From: Rhodococcus rhodnii
GTDB lineage: Bacteria > Actinomycetota > Actinomycetes > Mycobacteriales > Pseudonocardiaceae
Direction: 5' to 3'
NCBI GenBank assembly: GCA_000720375.1
Contig: JOAA01000003.1
Coordinates: 496,001-560,000, forward strand
Length of the DNA: 64,000 nucleotides
The notes beneath the pieces were generated by a model. It was not told the origin of the DNA. It did not search any database and saw only the letters and a list, made by a program, of their open reading frames with translations. The translations under genes and the position numbers were made by a program. Each line of letters begins with the position of its first letter. The first letter of the stretch is position 1. Shown one piece after another: positions 24,189-33,793 of the stretch.

Positions 24189-26474
24189 TTAAGAACGTGT
24201 CAACGCGTACTGGCTCTGGATCTCCCACGGCTCCAGCGCACGGTCAAGGAACATCAAGTTGTCGAACCGGCAGTTGCACGGATTGCCTTCCCGGTTGTCC
24301 TGCGGGAAACTGCCGCCGATCTTGATGCCACGTGGGTCCGTCGGCGAAGCGGAGTACGGCCCCTGTCCCGTGCCGACACCCCACGGATCTCCGGGGACCA
24401 CGTACGACCCCGGCAAAGCCTGGCCGTTCTTGTACAGTGCCATCTTGCCTGTGTTGAAGTCGAACGTAGCCGCGAGGAAGACCCATTCGTTCGGCGGCAG
24501 GATCGTCCGCCAGTCCTCGGTGGCCGCGAACGTCTGCGAAGCGCTGCCGTCGATTCGCCTGCCCAGTGCGACAACCTTCATCACACCGTCCACTTGGATC
24601 AGTTCCAGCAGCGCCCGCACCGCGTGACCGTCGGAGTTCCCGGACAGTACGCCCGCGATGCCGATGGCACCGTAGAAGTCGTCCGGGTTCGCCGAGTTCG
24701 AGTTCGGGCTGGGGTTCTGGCCGGTCATCTTGACCCAACCCATCACTGTCGTCTGCCGTACGCCGTTGAACGCCCGCAGTGTCGGCACGCCGTCCGCCGA
24801 ATAGATCCCGGCTTTCCAGTCGTCATTGCTCGCCGTCGTTGGACTGATCTGCTTGGTCTGCAGGGAGAACTTGCTTCCCTTGTACGCTCCGTCCGCGACT
24901 CGCTGGTCCGCGCCACCGTTGACCAGGTTGATCGGCGTGCCTGATCGGCCGCGATCCGCTTGCTGTGCGGAGTTTCCAGTGTGCTCGAAGTCGTAGTACG
25001 CGACCAGGTTTCCGGTCAGCGACGGATAGACGTCCGGCAGCGGCTTGGTGCCTGTGACTTTCCAGATCTTGCCGTTGGCCTTCGCCAGGACGAACAGGTC
25101 CCCGGTCTTGTTGGTGCCGAACCTGATGTCGGTGCGGCGATCGCCCGCGAAGTCCTGCATGGTCATCGGGCGACCCGCTTTGTCCATCAAGGACAGTTGG
25201 TACAGCGGCGCGAGCTTGCCGCCACGCTTCATCTCGTGCGTGTTGGTGTAGAACAGCTTGCCGTCGACGAGGTCACCGAAGACGTACTTGCCCCAGAGCT
25301 CCGGGATTTCCTTGCCACGGTAGACAAAGCCGCCGACGATGGCGTGACCGCTGTCCGCGGTGCAGGAGTGCCCGGGTGGCGGGTCGTGGTCGTAGGCGGC
25401 GACTGGGTACGTGTAACCGAACTGGGCGTCGTTCTCGGGCAACGGGTACAGGTTGCAACGATCCGTGCGCTTGAAGACGAACGGTCCCTCGCGGTCGCTC
25501 CAGCCGAAGTTGTCTCCCGCGCGGACTTCGTAGACGGCCTCGATCTCGTGTTCGCCGATGCTGCCGAGGTACAGCCTGCGGGTCAGGGTGTCCCAGCTGA
25601 ACCGATGGGGGTCACGGAAGCCGTACGCGTAGATCTCGCCCATCGCCCCTGGCTTGCCGACAAAGGGGTTCCGGATCGGGATACCGTATTTACCGTTCGC
25701 GCTGTTGCGGCCGTCGGGGTCGATCCGGATCAGCTTTCCGTGCGGGAGAGCCAGGTTTTGCGGGTCGTCGCTGGACACGCCTCGGCCGCCGTCGCCGACC
25801 GCGAGGTACAGCTTTCCGTAGTCCTCGTGATGACGCGGCACGGTCGGGTTGAAGTCGATCTGCTGGATCGCGTGGGTGAATCCGGTGAAGCCGATCCGCA
25901 GCATCTCCCGCCGGGTGCCCGCGAAGGTCTCCGCCGCCGGGTTGGTGGCCGTCCACTCGGTCACCACGCTTTGGATCACGATGGTGCCGGGCTGGTTGTA
26001 GTCGGCGGGCTTGGTGGTCAACGCGCCGCGCGCCTCGGTGTGCGTGGTGTAGAACTTGCCGTTGCGCGCGAAGTCGGGGTGGAACGCCACGAACCCGAAA
26101 CCGCTGCCCAGGCCACGGTTGTTGAAGAAGTCGGGGCCGACGGTCGCGCCCACGTCGAGGTAGTCGACGGTTTTGCCGTCCTTGATCAGGTAGAGCTTGC
26201 TGTTCAGATCTGGTACGTACAACCGGCCGGACCCGTCGGGGACTTCGCCGATGAAGTTGATCCGGGCGTGCCTGCGCAGGCGCGCGTCGGTCACCGGCGG
26301 CGTGGGTTCCGAGCGCGGCATCGTGATCACCTCGTCCAAGGTGAGCGCAAGGCCGGATGTAATCGGTTTCTCTGGAATCGGGTCGACTATCGGAAGGTCC
26401 TCGGCGAGCGCTGGCGGCGCCATAACTACTGCCACCACAAAGGGAACTGCCGCGATCAGACACCTCAGGGGCAT
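24189..26474 (-). CDS. Secreted PQQ-type sugar (glucose/sorbosone) dehydrogenase with C-terminal LamG-like domain
   Basis: 761 residues. A Sec signal (CLIAAVPFVVAVVMAPPALAE) precedes a GSDH beta-propeller (about 45-480) with the usual blocks GLGSGFGFVAFHPDFARNGKFY, GKLIRIDPDG, YAYGFRDPHRFSWD, GDNFGWSDREGP and HAIVGGFVYRGKEIPELWGKYVFGD. The C-terminal 270 residues resemble a LamG/concanavalin-like domain (LVAYYDFEH, EWVFLAATFDFNTGKMALYKNG, FDNLMFLDRALEPWEI). It probably oxidises or binds extracellular sugars. ATG 26474 is chosen over GTG 26480, because GGAG lies 5 nt upstream of it. Two LacI-type operators sit 30-58 bp upstream, so carbohydrate control is likely. PQQ dependence is from the family, not shown here. 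Confidence 0.87.
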   Translation of the reverse strand: MPLRCLIAAVPFVVAVVMAPPALAEDLPIVDPIPEKPITSGLALTLDEVITMPRSEPTPPVTDARLRRHARINFIGEVPDGSGRLYVPDLNSKLYLIKDGKTVDYLDVGATVGPDFFNNRGLGSGFGFVAFHPDFARNGKFYTTHTEARGALTTKPADYNQPGTIVIQSVVTEWTATNPAAETFAGTRREMLRIGFTGFTHAIQQIDFNPTVPRHHEDYGKLYLAVGDGGRGVSSDDPQNLALPHGKLIRIDPDGRNSANGKYGIPIRNPFVGKPGAMGEIYAYGFRDPHRFSWDTLTRRLYLGSIGEHEIEAVYEVRAGDNFGWSDREGPFVFKRTDRCNLYPLPENDAQFGYTYPVAAYDHDPPPGHSCTADSGHAIVGGFVYRGKEIPELWGKYVFGDLVDGKLFYTNTHEMKRGGKLAPLYQLSLMDKAGRPMTMQDFAGDRRTDIRFGTNKTGDLFVLAKANGKIWKVTGTKPLPDVYPSLTGNLVAYYDFEHTGNSAQQADRGRSGTPINLVNGGADQRVADGAYKGSKFSLQTKQISPTTASNDDWKAGIYSADGVPTLRAFNGVRQTTVMGWVKMTGQNPSPNSNSANPDDFYGAIGIAGVLSGNSDGHAVRALLELIQVDGVMKVVALGRRIDGSASQTFAATEDWRTILPPNEWVFLAATFDFNTGKMALYKNGQALPGSYVVPGDPWGVGTGQGPYSASPTDPRGIKIGGSFPQDNREGNPCNCRFDNLMFLDRALEPWEIQSQYALTRS

Positions 26475-26503
26475 GGCCACTCCACCATGAACTTCGTTGG
26501 CAT

Positions 26504-26532
26504 GGTAAGCGCTTACTATGAAAACGCTTACA
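26504..26532. promoter_or_regulatory. Pair of LacI-type operators upstream of the sugar dehydrogenase
   Basis: GTAAGCGCTTAC (26505-26516) is a perfect 12-bp palindrome with the central CG typical of LacI/CcpA-family sites. TGAAAACGCTTACA (26519-26532) is a second, less perfect site, with centres 15 bp apart. They lie between the dehydrogenase start (26474) and the glycosyltransferase start (26591). The regulator is not adjacent. Confidence 0.7.
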
Positions 26533-26590
26533 CGAAGCTACCTACTGGGTGACGGCGAATCAACCCCCGGCGCGACACTACGCTGGGTGC

Positions 26591-27697
26591 ATGCGCATCC
26601 TGTCTTCGTTTGTCGGCGGACGCGGCCACTGGGGGCCGATGGAACCGATCGCTCGTGCCGCGGCCGACGCCGGGCACACCGTGGGAGTCACCTGTCAGCA
26701 GAGCATGGTCGAGCAGGTCCGAAAAGCCGGGTTCGACGCGTGGAGATCCGGCCCCGACTTCGACGGCGGCGGAGTCCGGCGGCCGCTGATCGAGCCGGAC
26801 CAGGACCACGAGGACGAGGGCCTGCGGGACGGCTTCGCCGACCGAGCCGCCCGGATGCGGGCGGCGGATCTGCTGAAGATGGACTGGAATCCGGACCTGA
26901 TCCTGTGCGACGAGATGGACTTCGGCGCGATGATCGCCGCCGAGAAGCTCGGCATCCCGTACGCCTCCGTGCTCAACAACGCCTCCGGCTCGTTCCTCCG
27001 CCACTCGGTGGTCGGCGAGACGCTGAACAAGGTGCGCGCCGAGCACGGCCTGCCGCCTGACCCGAACCTGGAGATGCTCAGCCGTCACCTGGTGTTGTCG
27101 CCGTTCCCGCCCAGCCTGCGGCACCCGGACTTCCCGCTGCCGCCGACCGCGCACACCATCCGCGTCCAGGACGTCGGCGAGGCGAAGCCGGAAGAGCCGA
27201 CGATCTACTTCACTCTCGGCACGATCTTCAACACCGAGTCGGGCGACCTGTTCGCCCGCGTACTGGACGGCCTGCGCCAACTGCCAGCGCGGTTGATCGT
27301 CACAGTCGGTCCGCACATCGACCCCGCCGAATTCGGCACGCAACCAGAGCGTGTACGGATTGAGAAGTTCATCCCGCAGAACGAGATCCTGCCGCGGTGC
27401 AGTCTCGTGGTGTCGCACGGCGGCTCCGGCAGCATGACCGGCACACTGGCGCACGGCCTGCCCACGGTGTTGATCCCGCTGGGCGCCGACCAGATCGTCA
27501 ACAGCAAGAGGTGCGCCGACCTCGGGTTCGGCAAGGTCCTGAACGCCTTCACCACGACGCCGGACGAGGTCCGCGCGACCGCCGTGGAGGTCATCGACGA
27601 CCCGTCTTACCGGCAGGCCGCGACCCGCCTTAGGGACGAACTGGCCGCTCAGCCCGACACGTCTTACGCGGTGCGGCTGCTGGAGGCCCTTACATAA
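26591..27697 (+). CDS. MGT-type glycosyltransferase (GT-B, UDP-glucuronosyltransferase-like)
   Basis: 368 residues, the GT-B size typical of macrolide/aglycone glycosyltransferases (GT1). The N-terminal domain begins MRILSSFVGGRGHWGPMEPIARAAADAGH. The donor domain contains FTLGTIFNTESGDLF and the GT1 signature block with VSHGGSGSMTGTLAHGLPTVLIPLGADQ, including the HGG-type His. It should transfer a sugar from a nucleotide donor to a small molecule. ATG 26591 lies 6 nt after TACGCT (26579-26584), so leaderless translation is likely; the frame is open upstream to 26549 but would enter the promoter. No aglycone biosynthesis genes adjoin, so it may serve detoxification, for example macrolide inactivation. 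Confidence 0.87.
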   Translation: MRILSSFVGGRGHWGPMEPIARAAADAGHTVGVTCQQSMVEQVRKAGFDAWRSGPDFDGGGVRRPLIEPDQDHEDEGLRDGFADRAARMRAADLLKMDWNPDLILCDEMDFGAMIAAEKLGIPYASVLNNASGSFLRHSVVGETLNKVRAEHGLPPDPNLEMLSRHLVLSPFPPSLRHPDFPLPPTAHTIRVQDVGEAKPEEPTIYFTLGTIFNTESGDLFARVLDGLRQLPARLIVTVGPHIDPAEFGTQPERVRIEKFIPQNEILPRCSLVVSHGGSGSMTGTLAHGLPTVLIPLGADQIVNSKRCADLGFGKVLNAFTTTPDEVRATAVEVIDDPSYRQAATRLRDELAAQPDTSYAVRLLEALT

Positions 27698-27748
27698 CGC
27701 TCAGTTGCCCAATGCGGCGAACGGGGCCTTACCCCGAGTCTTAGCGTC

Positions 27749-27928
27749 ATGTGGAACGTGGCAGAGACCCAGTTCGCGATCATCTCCGGTGACCATGCCC
27801 GCCAACGTGTCGCGACCCGTGGCGAGCAGATGGCCACGGCGGCGAGGCGCAACCGGGGCTTGCGGTGGCAGCCGGGCGGCCGGCCACCCGACGCCAAAGT
27901 CCCAGCGCAGCGCCCGGCAGCAGCCTGA
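27749..27928 (+). CDS. Possible small basic protein (59 aa)
   Basis: ATG 27749 opens a 59-residue frame beginning MWNVAETQFAII and rich in Arg, Gln and Ala, ending in AQRPAAA. Codon third positions are GC-rich and the first 40 residues could form an amphipathic helix. No ribosome binding site is seen. Small actinobacterial proteins beginning MWN- followed by an Arg-rich helix are common, but I cannot assign a family. The rest of the gap to 28163 shows no convincing gene. Confidence 0.35.
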   Translation: MWNVAETQFAIISGDHARQRVATRGEQMATAARRNRGLRWQPGGRPPDAKVPAQRPAAA

Positions 27929-28163
27929 GCTCATCCCGCACGGCTCGACACTGGGGGTCCGTGCGGGAGTGCAGGCGCTCCTCCAGGTACCCGGTCAGGA
28001 GTTGCCCCGAACGCCACTTCGGGAGCACCCGGGCCGATTGGAGGCGCAGCAAGCACGACAAAAGCCGCCATCGGGGGAACCCCTAATTTTCATTCAACAC
28101 GAGGGGTCTGACAGTTCTGGCGGTTCAGCTCTGCGAAAACTGGCGGGAGGCGAGCCGCTGTCT

Positions 28164-31094
28164 GTGCCACGATGCGTTGTGCCTCGTATCGGGTCTGGGA
28201 TTCCGCTGGTCGGCAGACAGGACGAACTGGCGGAGTTGAAGACCGCGCTGGCCACGGCCGCTGCCGGCCGGGCGGGTGCGGTCCTGGTGAGCGGGGACGC
28301 GGGGGTTGGGAAAACACGACTGCTCACCGAGCTTGTCGCGGCCGCACGATCTGGCGGTACCACCGTGTTCACGGGCCGGTGCCTCGACGTGGATGAAGCA
28401 GGTCTGCCTTACCTGCCCTTCGTCGAGGCACTCGGCCAGCTCACGCCCACACAGCGCGCCATGGCCGCGCACCGCTCGGTGCTGAGCAGGCTGATGCCCG
28501 GAGTCACCACCGTCGAGGAATCCACCGAGCCCGCGATGGATCAGTTGCGGCTGTTCGACGCGGTGCACGGGCTGTTCAGCGACCTTGCCGCGCAGGCGCC
28601 GGTGCTGCTGGCGATCGAGGACCTGCACTGGGCCGACGCCTCCACTCGCGATCTGATCCTGTTCCTGGTGTCAAGGCTGTACACGCAGCGGATCCTGATC
28701 GTCGGCACGTACCGGCTGGACGACCTGCACCGCAGACACCCGTTGCGGCCAGTGCTCGGCGAGCTGTCCCGGCTGTCCACTGTGGAGCTGCTCGAGCTCA
28801 GGCCGTTCGACCAGGTGCACGCGGAGAAGCTGGTCGACGAGCTCGCGGACGGCGCCCTGCCGTCGGCCACCGTCCAGAAGATCGCCAAGCGCTCCGAGGG
28901 CAACGCGTTCTTCTGCGAAGAGCTGACCGCGGCCTACGGTGACGGCGCCGGAGTGCCCGCGGGCCTGGCGGATCTGCTGCTCGCCAGGATCGAGCGACTC
29001 AGTGGTGACGCACGGAAAGTCGTCCGTGCCGCGGCCGTGGCCAGCCAGATCGTGACGCACGCGAGCCTGGCGCGGGTGTCCGGCCTTCCGGACGACGTGC
29101 TCGAAGAGGTGCTGCGGGAAACCGTGCAGCACAACGTTCTGGTCACCGCGGACGGTGGTTATCGGTTCCGGCACGCGCTGCTCCGCGAAGCGGTCTACGA
29201 CGATCTGTTGCCTGGCGAACGAGTTCGGCTGCATGCGGGTTACGCGCAAGTCGTCACGTCGCAGGCTTTGCTTGCGTACCACAGTTTCCGGAGTCACGAC
29301 CTGCCTGGCGCCCTTGTCGCCTCGGTGCGCGCGGCCGACGAGGCGGGCAAGATGGGCGCACCCGGTGAGAAACTGCGGCACGTCGAACAGGCCCTTGAGC
29401 TGTGGAGCGTGGTCCCCGATCCCGAGCAGAGCGGGACCACGGAACTGGGTCTGCTCCGCGCGGCGACCCGTGCCGCGATCGCCTCCGGCGAGGTGGAACG
29501 CTCCGTCGAGTACGGCAAGGCGGCCGTGGCGTTGGCCGACAAACTCGACGACCCGGAACTGTCCGCGGTGACCCGGCATCAGCTCGCGATCGCGTCGATC
29601 TCGTTGGAGCACAGTGGTTCCGATATCCAGCGGACCGTCGAAGAGGCGTGGGAGCTGGTACGCGACCGACCGGCCAGTGTGGTGAAGGCGAAGGTGCTCG
29701 CGTTGGCCGCCCGGGAGTGGGTCTGGTCGTGGGAAGTCGACGTCGAGCGGATGAAATCCCTTGCCGAGCAGGCATTCCAGGATGCCAAGAAGCTCGGCGC
29801 CACCGCGGTCGAAGTCGACGCGCTGGTCACCAAGGCCGTGTTCGCCGAGTGGGACGCCAATATCGAGGAAGCCATCGCGATGGGCAAGGCCGCGATCGAA
29901 CGCGCGGCCTCGATCGGCGCCTACGACGTGGAACTGCGGGCTCGCAAGAACACCTCGGTCGTGCTGTGGATGAACGGGGAAATGGCCGAGGCCCGACGCA
30001 TGATGGACTTCATCGTCACGCGTTCGGCACAAGTCGGCCTGTCGTGGGGCCTGTCCGGCCTCGAGGCCCGGATCGAGCGGATCTGCATGCGGTACGCGCT
30101 GGGTGAGTGGGACGAGGGACTCCGGCTCGCCGAGGACGTTGACGGCGCACCCACGACGGCGAGAGCCCGCATGATAGCGCCGACCTTGTGGATCCTGGCC
30201 GCACAAGGCGACTTCGAGACGTTGGACGCACGAGCCGAAATGCTCGCCGCGCAGACCGAAGACCTGTACACCAACGAGATGGGCCACGTCGGCCGCGCGG
30301 AGGCCGCGCTGTGGCGAGGCCGCCCCGAAGAGGCGGTCGAGCACGTCGAGACCGTGCTGAGCGCCATGGAAACGCTGGCACGCGGATCCGTCACCGACAC
30401 CATGATGGCGATGGCCATGGGCGTGTGGGCCCTCTGCGACATCGCTGAGGCAGCACGCCGACGAGGTGACCAGGCAGCCGTCGACGCCGCCGTTGGCCGC
30501 GGTGCCCTGCTCGAACAGCGTGCCCGCAAGCTCGTTCCACAGAGGTACGGCCGAGTACGACGCGAGAACCACCACCCGCAGAGCAGAGCCTTCCAAGCCC
30601 GGGTGGCCGCTGAATTCAGCAGGCTGCGCGGGCAGCACGACACTCAGTTGTGGCAGGACGCCGTCGGCCCGACTGTCCAGATGGAGTACTGGGTGGGCGT
30701 GGCGAGTTGGCGATGGGCATCCCTCCTGCTGGCCGACGGCGATCGTGACCAAGCCGCCGAGCGACTCGTTGCCGCGTACGAGATCGCGGTGAACCTAGGC
30801 GCCAATCCGCTGCGCGAAGCGGTGAGCGAGCTGGCCAAGCGCAGCCGGATCTCCTTGCCTGGCAACGAGATCACCGCCGAGCCGAACGGCGACCTGACAC
30901 CGCGCGAGCTCGCCGTGCTCGAACTCGTCGCCGCCGGGTTGACGAACAGGCAGGTCGGCGAGCGGCTCTACATCAGTCAGAAGACCGCGAGCGTGCACCT
31001 GTCCCGCGCGATGGCCAAACTCGGTGCGGCGAACCGCACCGAGGTCGTGTCCATCGCGCACGACCGTGGCCTAATCGGTCAGTACCAGGGGTAA
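28164..31094 (+). CDS. LAL-type LuxR-family regulator with AAA ATPase domain
   Basis: 976 residues. The N-terminus has a Walker A motif in VSGDAGVGKTRLL (about residues 43-55), Walker B in LLAIEDLHWADA, then a long alpha-helical repeat region, and a C-terminal LuxR HTH (LTPRELAVLELVAAGLTNRQVGERLYISQKTASVHLSRAMAKLGA). This is the MalT-like/LAL architecture: ATP-dependent activators often placed near secondary-metabolite or carbon-use genes. The frame is open back to 27705, but the composition is gene-like only from the GTG at 28164, which has GGGAGG 13 nt and GGCGAG 9 nt upstream; GTG 28179 is the alternative. The 3' end overlaps the convergent ECF gene by 24 bp. Confidence 0.87.
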   Translation: MPRCVVPRIGSGIPLVGRQDELAELKTALATAAAGRAGAVLVSGDAGVGKTRLLTELVAAARSGGTTVFTGRCLDVDEAGLPYLPFVEALGQLTPTQRAMAAHRSVLSRLMPGVTTVEESTEPAMDQLRLFDAVHGLFSDLAAQAPVLLAIEDLHWADASTRDLILFLVSRLYTQRILIVGTYRLDDLHRRHPLRPVLGELSRLSTVELLELRPFDQVHAEKLVDELADGALPSATVQKIAKRSEGNAFFCEELTAAYGDGAGVPAGLADLLLARIERLSGDARKVVRAAAVASQIVTHASLARVSGLPDDVLEEVLRETVQHNVLVTADGGYRFRHALLREAVYDDLLPGERVRLHAGYAQVVTSQALLAYHSFRSHDLPGALVASVRAADEAGKMGAPGEKLRHVEQALELWSVVPDPEQSGTTELGLLRAATRAAIASGEVERSVEYGKAAVALADKLDDPELSAVTRHQLAIASISLEHSGSDIQRTVEEAWELVRDRPASVVKAKVLALAAREWVWSWEVDVERMKSLAEQAFQDAKKLGATAVEVDALVTKAVFAEWDANIEEAIAMGKAAIERAASIGAYDVELRARKNTSVVLWMNGEMAEARRMMDFIVTRSAQVGLSWGLSGLEARIERICMRYALGEWDEGLRLAEDVDGAPTTARARMIAPTLWILAAQGDFETLDARAEMLAAQTEDLYTNEMGHVGRAEAALWRGRPEEAVEHVETVLSAMETLARGSVTDTMMAMAMGVWALCDIAEAARRRGDQAAVDAAVGRGALLEQRARKLVPQRYGRVRRENHHPQSRAFQARVAAEFSRLRGQHDTQLWQDAVGPTVQMEYWVGVASWRWASLLLADGDRDQAAERLVAAYEIAVNLGANPLREAVSELAKRSRISLPGNEITAEPNGDLTPRELAVLELVAAGLTNRQVGERLYISQKTASVHLSRAMAKLGAANRTEVVSIAHDRGLIGQYQG

Positions 31095-32027
31095 GCCGAA
31101 CTTCTCGAACAACGCGTGGTCGAAGAACGAGGTCGAGTGCGAGATGCCGTCCTTGGTCAGGGTCAGCACGACCAGGTTGAACGCCCTGTGCTCGCCGTCC
31201 CGCAGCCAGTAGGTGCCGAAGCCGGGCTGGCCGTTGGCCGTCACCGGGACCAGCCGCATCTCCCCCGGGCCGACCGGGCAGCCGTACGCCAGATGGCGGG
31301 CGATGCTCTCACGGCCGCGGTACCACGTGGTCCACGGCGGCATGTCGAAGATCGCGTCCTTGGTGAACAGCGCGACGATCTCCGGCACGTTCTTGGCCTC
31401 GAACGCGGCCACGTACTTGGCCAGCAGCTCGCGCTGCTCGGCCTCGGTCGGCTCGACGACCTTGTCCTCGCTCGGCGCGGCCTGGTCGAGTTGGGCGCGG
31501 GCGCGCTGCAGCACGCTGTTGACCGCCGCGGTCGAGGTGTCCAGCGCCTCCGCGACTTCGGCTGCCCGCCACTTCAGCACGTCACGCAAGATCAATACGG
31601 CCCGCTGCCGGGGCGGCAGGTGCTGCAGTGCCGCGATCAACGCCAGCCGGATGCTCTCCTTCGACGCCACGATCGACGCCGGGTCGTCACTGTCCGGGAA
31701 CGGCTCCAGCCACGGCACCTCGTGCTGTTCGATCAGCGGCTCCGACGGGTCACTGTCCGGGTTGCCCAAGCCCGCCGGCAGCGGCCGCCGCTCGCGACCG
31801 TCCAACGCCGTCAGGCACACGTTGGTGGCGATCCGGTAGAGCCAGGTGCGCAGTGACGACCGGTTCTCGAACTTGTCGTACGACTTCCAGGCCCTGATGA
31901 ACGTCTCCTGCACCAGGTCCTCGGCGTCGTGCACCGAGCCGAGCATCCGGTAGCAGTGTGCGAGCAGTTCCCGCCGGTACGGGTCGGCCTGCTGCAGGAA
32001 GTCGACGGACTCCGCTTCGACAGTCAT
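31071..32027 (-). CDS. ECF sigma factor with SnoaL-like C-terminal domain, copy A
   Basis: 318 residues. Sigma2 (ELLAHCYRMLGSVHDAEDLVQETFIRAWKSYDKFENRSSLRTWLYRIATNVC) and sigma4 (LPPRQRAVLILRDVLKWRAAEVAEALDTSTAAVNSVLQRARAQL) are followed by a SnoaL/NTF2-like domain (residues 200-318; VAAFEAKNVPEIVALFTKDAIFDMPPW). This is the SigX5/SigJ-like architecture in which the extension, not a separate anti-sigma factor, tunes activity. ATG 32027 has GAAGGAG 6 nt upstream. Homologous proteins are at 60029-60964 and 62712-63638. No anti-sigma gene adjoins. Target promoters unknown. Confidence 0.9.
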   Translation of the reverse strand: MTVEAESVDFLQQADPYRRELLAHCYRMLGSVHDAEDLVQETFIRAWKSYDKFENRSSLRTWLYRIATNVCLTALDGRERRPLPAGLGNPDSDPSEPLIEQHEVPWLEPFPDSDDPASIVASKESIRLALIAALQHLPPRQRAVLILRDVLKWRAAEVAEALDTSTAAVNSVLQRARAQLDQAAPSEDKVVEPTEAEQRELLAKYVAAFEAKNVPEIVALFTKDAIFDMPPWTTWYRGRESIARHLAYGCPVGPGEMRLVPVTANGQPGFGTYWLRDGEHRAFNLVVLTLTKDGISHSTSFFDHALFEKFGLPLVLTD

Positions 32028-32100
32028 CACGTACTCCTTCCCCCAGTCCTGGCTGGACTCTACTTCGCGCAGTAAAGACCCGGGGTACGACAGAAACTCA

Positions 32101-33120
32101 TCAGGGTTCTTCGGACAGCCGCGTCAACCACGCCGCGACCTCGACAGAAGGCAGAATCCGGTCCAATTGGACCGTGGGCCGCATCCGCTCGAACAGCCGC
32201 CCTGGCGACCACCTCCGCGGGTACGGCTGGGGCTCGAGCAGCACCACACGACGACCGTCGAGCACCGGGATGTCCGCGGGCCGTCCCTCGCCCCATATCC
32301 ACGAACCGCTGTGGTCGACGAGGTTGAACTGACCGCTGATCCCGTCAGGCGGCGTCAGGTCGCCATCGGTGGCCGCCGCCACCCACACCGGGTCAGGCGG
32401 TGTTCCCGCGATCAGACCGTCGCCCTCCGGGCCGATCAAGGTCGCGGCGAGCAAGGTCTGCAGCTGGAAGTTCCCGCTCACGCCCGAGACCGTCAGCTCG
32501 TAGCCCTGACCAGAAGCACGGTGCAACACAACGAAAGGCTCGTTGTCGAGCACGGCCAGCAGTTCGACGAGGAACCCGAGGTCCTCGCGCAACGGCCCGA
32601 GCCGGTCGACCAGTTCGGTCAGTGCGTCACGGTTGGGCAAGTCAGTGCGGACCTCGGCGTGCTGGAGCACGGCGATCGCGGGCGCACTCCACGCACCCAC
32701 CGCGTACCACGCGAACGCCACCGAGTGCGCATCCTGCTCGGAGTGAACCCTCGACAGCACCCGCACTGTGTTGTCGTAGTCGTCCCCGGTGAAGTCCGGA
32801 CGTTCCTCGCCCTTCGGCCACGTCTCTATGAAGGTGCCGACGCGTCGCAACGTGTCGATGAGTCCCGTGACGATCATCGGTACGAGCGGCCGTGGCGACG
32901 CCCCAAGCTCGACCAGTGCCCCGCCGAGAACCGGTAACCGTCCCACGGCGTCGACCGGCATCTCGCCGAGCAACGCCGCGATCCGTACCAATGCCGCGTC
33001 CAGATCAGACTGTGGTGCTTGTTGCGCGGCCTCCCAGATGGATCCGATCGCGTGTTCATAGGAGCTTTCGTCCTTGTGCCGCACCGAAAGTTCAAGGTCG
33101 CCGACGGCCTGATCAAGCAT
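32101..33120 (-). CDS. Hypothetical protein, unknown family
   Basis: 339 residues, soluble, acidic and Leu-rich, without signal peptide, TM segment or a motif I recognise. The first 200 residues look alpha-helical (LDQAVGDLELSVRHKDESSYEHAIGSIWEA), and the last 130 resemble a beta-rich domain with VLHRASGQGYELTVSGVSGNFQLQTLLAA and a final segment YPRRWSPGRLFERMRP. ATG 33120 lies 6 nt after TAAGCT (minus strand, 33127-33132), consistent with a leaderless transcript. It is 73 bp upstream of the ECF gene on the same strand but its function is not suggested by that. Confidence 0.75.
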   Translation of the reverse strand: MLDQAVGDLELSVRHKDESSYEHAIGSIWEAAQQAPQSDLDAALVRIAALLGEMPVDAVGRLPVLGGALVELGASPRPLVPMIVTGLIDTLRRVGTFIETWPKGEERPDFTGDDYDNTVRVLSRVHSEQDAHSVAFAWYAVGAWSAPAIAVLQHAEVRTDLPNRDALTELVDRLGPLREDLGFLVELLAVLDNEPFVVLHRASGQGYELTVSGVSGNFQLQTLLAATLIGPEGDGLIAGTPPDPVWVAAATDGDLTPPDGISGQFNLVDHSGSWIWGEGRPADIPVLDGRRVVLLEPQPYPRRWSPGRLFERMRPTVQLDRILPSVEVAAWLTRLSEEP

Positions 33121-33323
33121 GCGGGGAGCTTACGGGGTCGGTGCGCGCCCGGAACTGGTCCGCCTGGTCGCGCCGCAGCGCCCGAACGGCGTCGACGGCG
33201 GTGCTCGGCGGGCGGCCGAGAATTCTTTTCAAGATTTTTCCGGATGTGTGTCGATCCGGCCGTCGGTGACTCGACGACTAGGTGTCAGGCAAGAGAGAGA
33301 CACACCCCGAGAGGACAACGACG

Positions 33324-33779
33324 ATGAGCAACCAGACCCTCCCCCAGACCGCCGCCAGCGCCACCGCCGCCGCCCCGAAGGCCAAGAACGACAAGCTCGC
33401 CGGCATCACGATCTCCGCGTTCCGCGTTGTCGTCTCGTTCCTGTTCCTGTGCCACGGCCTGCAGGGCTTCGGCGCCTTCGGTGGCATCGACGGTGCCGGC
33501 ACCGGTGTTGGATTCGGTTCCTGGCCTGGGTTCTACGCCTCGGTGCTCGAGACCGTGACCGCGATCCTGGTCGGCGCGGGCGTTTTCACCCGGATCGCCG
33601 CGGTGGTGGCCTCCGGCGTCATGGCCTACGCCTACTTCATCTACCACCAGGAGGTCGCGCTGCTGCCGCTGCAGAACATGGGCGAGCCCGCCGCGTTGTA
33701 CAGCTGGATCTTCCTGCTCATCGCCGTCATCGGCCCCGGTTCGCTGACCGTCGCCGCGCTGCGCCGCCGCCGTGGCTGA
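33324..33779 (+). CDS. DoxX-family membrane protein
   Basis: 151 residues with four TM helices (FRVVVSFLFLCHGLQGFGAF, TVTAILVGAGVFTRIAAVVASGVMAYAYF, LYSWIFLLIAVIGPGSLTVAAL). DoxX-type proteins are membrane components linked to redox/thiol stress in actinobacteria. A 30-residue Ala/Thr/Lys-rich N-terminal tail is cytoplasmic. ATG 33324 is preceded by GAGGACAACGACG. A near-perfect hairpin terminator follows. Confidence 0.87.
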   Translation: MSNQTLPQTAASATAAAPKAKNDKLAGITISAFRVVVSFLFLCHGLQGFGAFGGIDGAGTGVGFGSWPGFYASVLETVTAILVGAGVFTRIAAVVASGVMAYAYFIYHQEVALLPLQNMGEPAALYSWIFLLIAVIGPGSLTVAALRRRRG

Positions 33780-33793
33780 ACCGCCGGAAAGCC

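Noticed and set aside
24960..26552. 530-codon plus-strand frame opposite the sugar dehydrogenase
   Set aside because: The minus strand carries a signal peptide and clear GSDH motifs; the plus frame has none.
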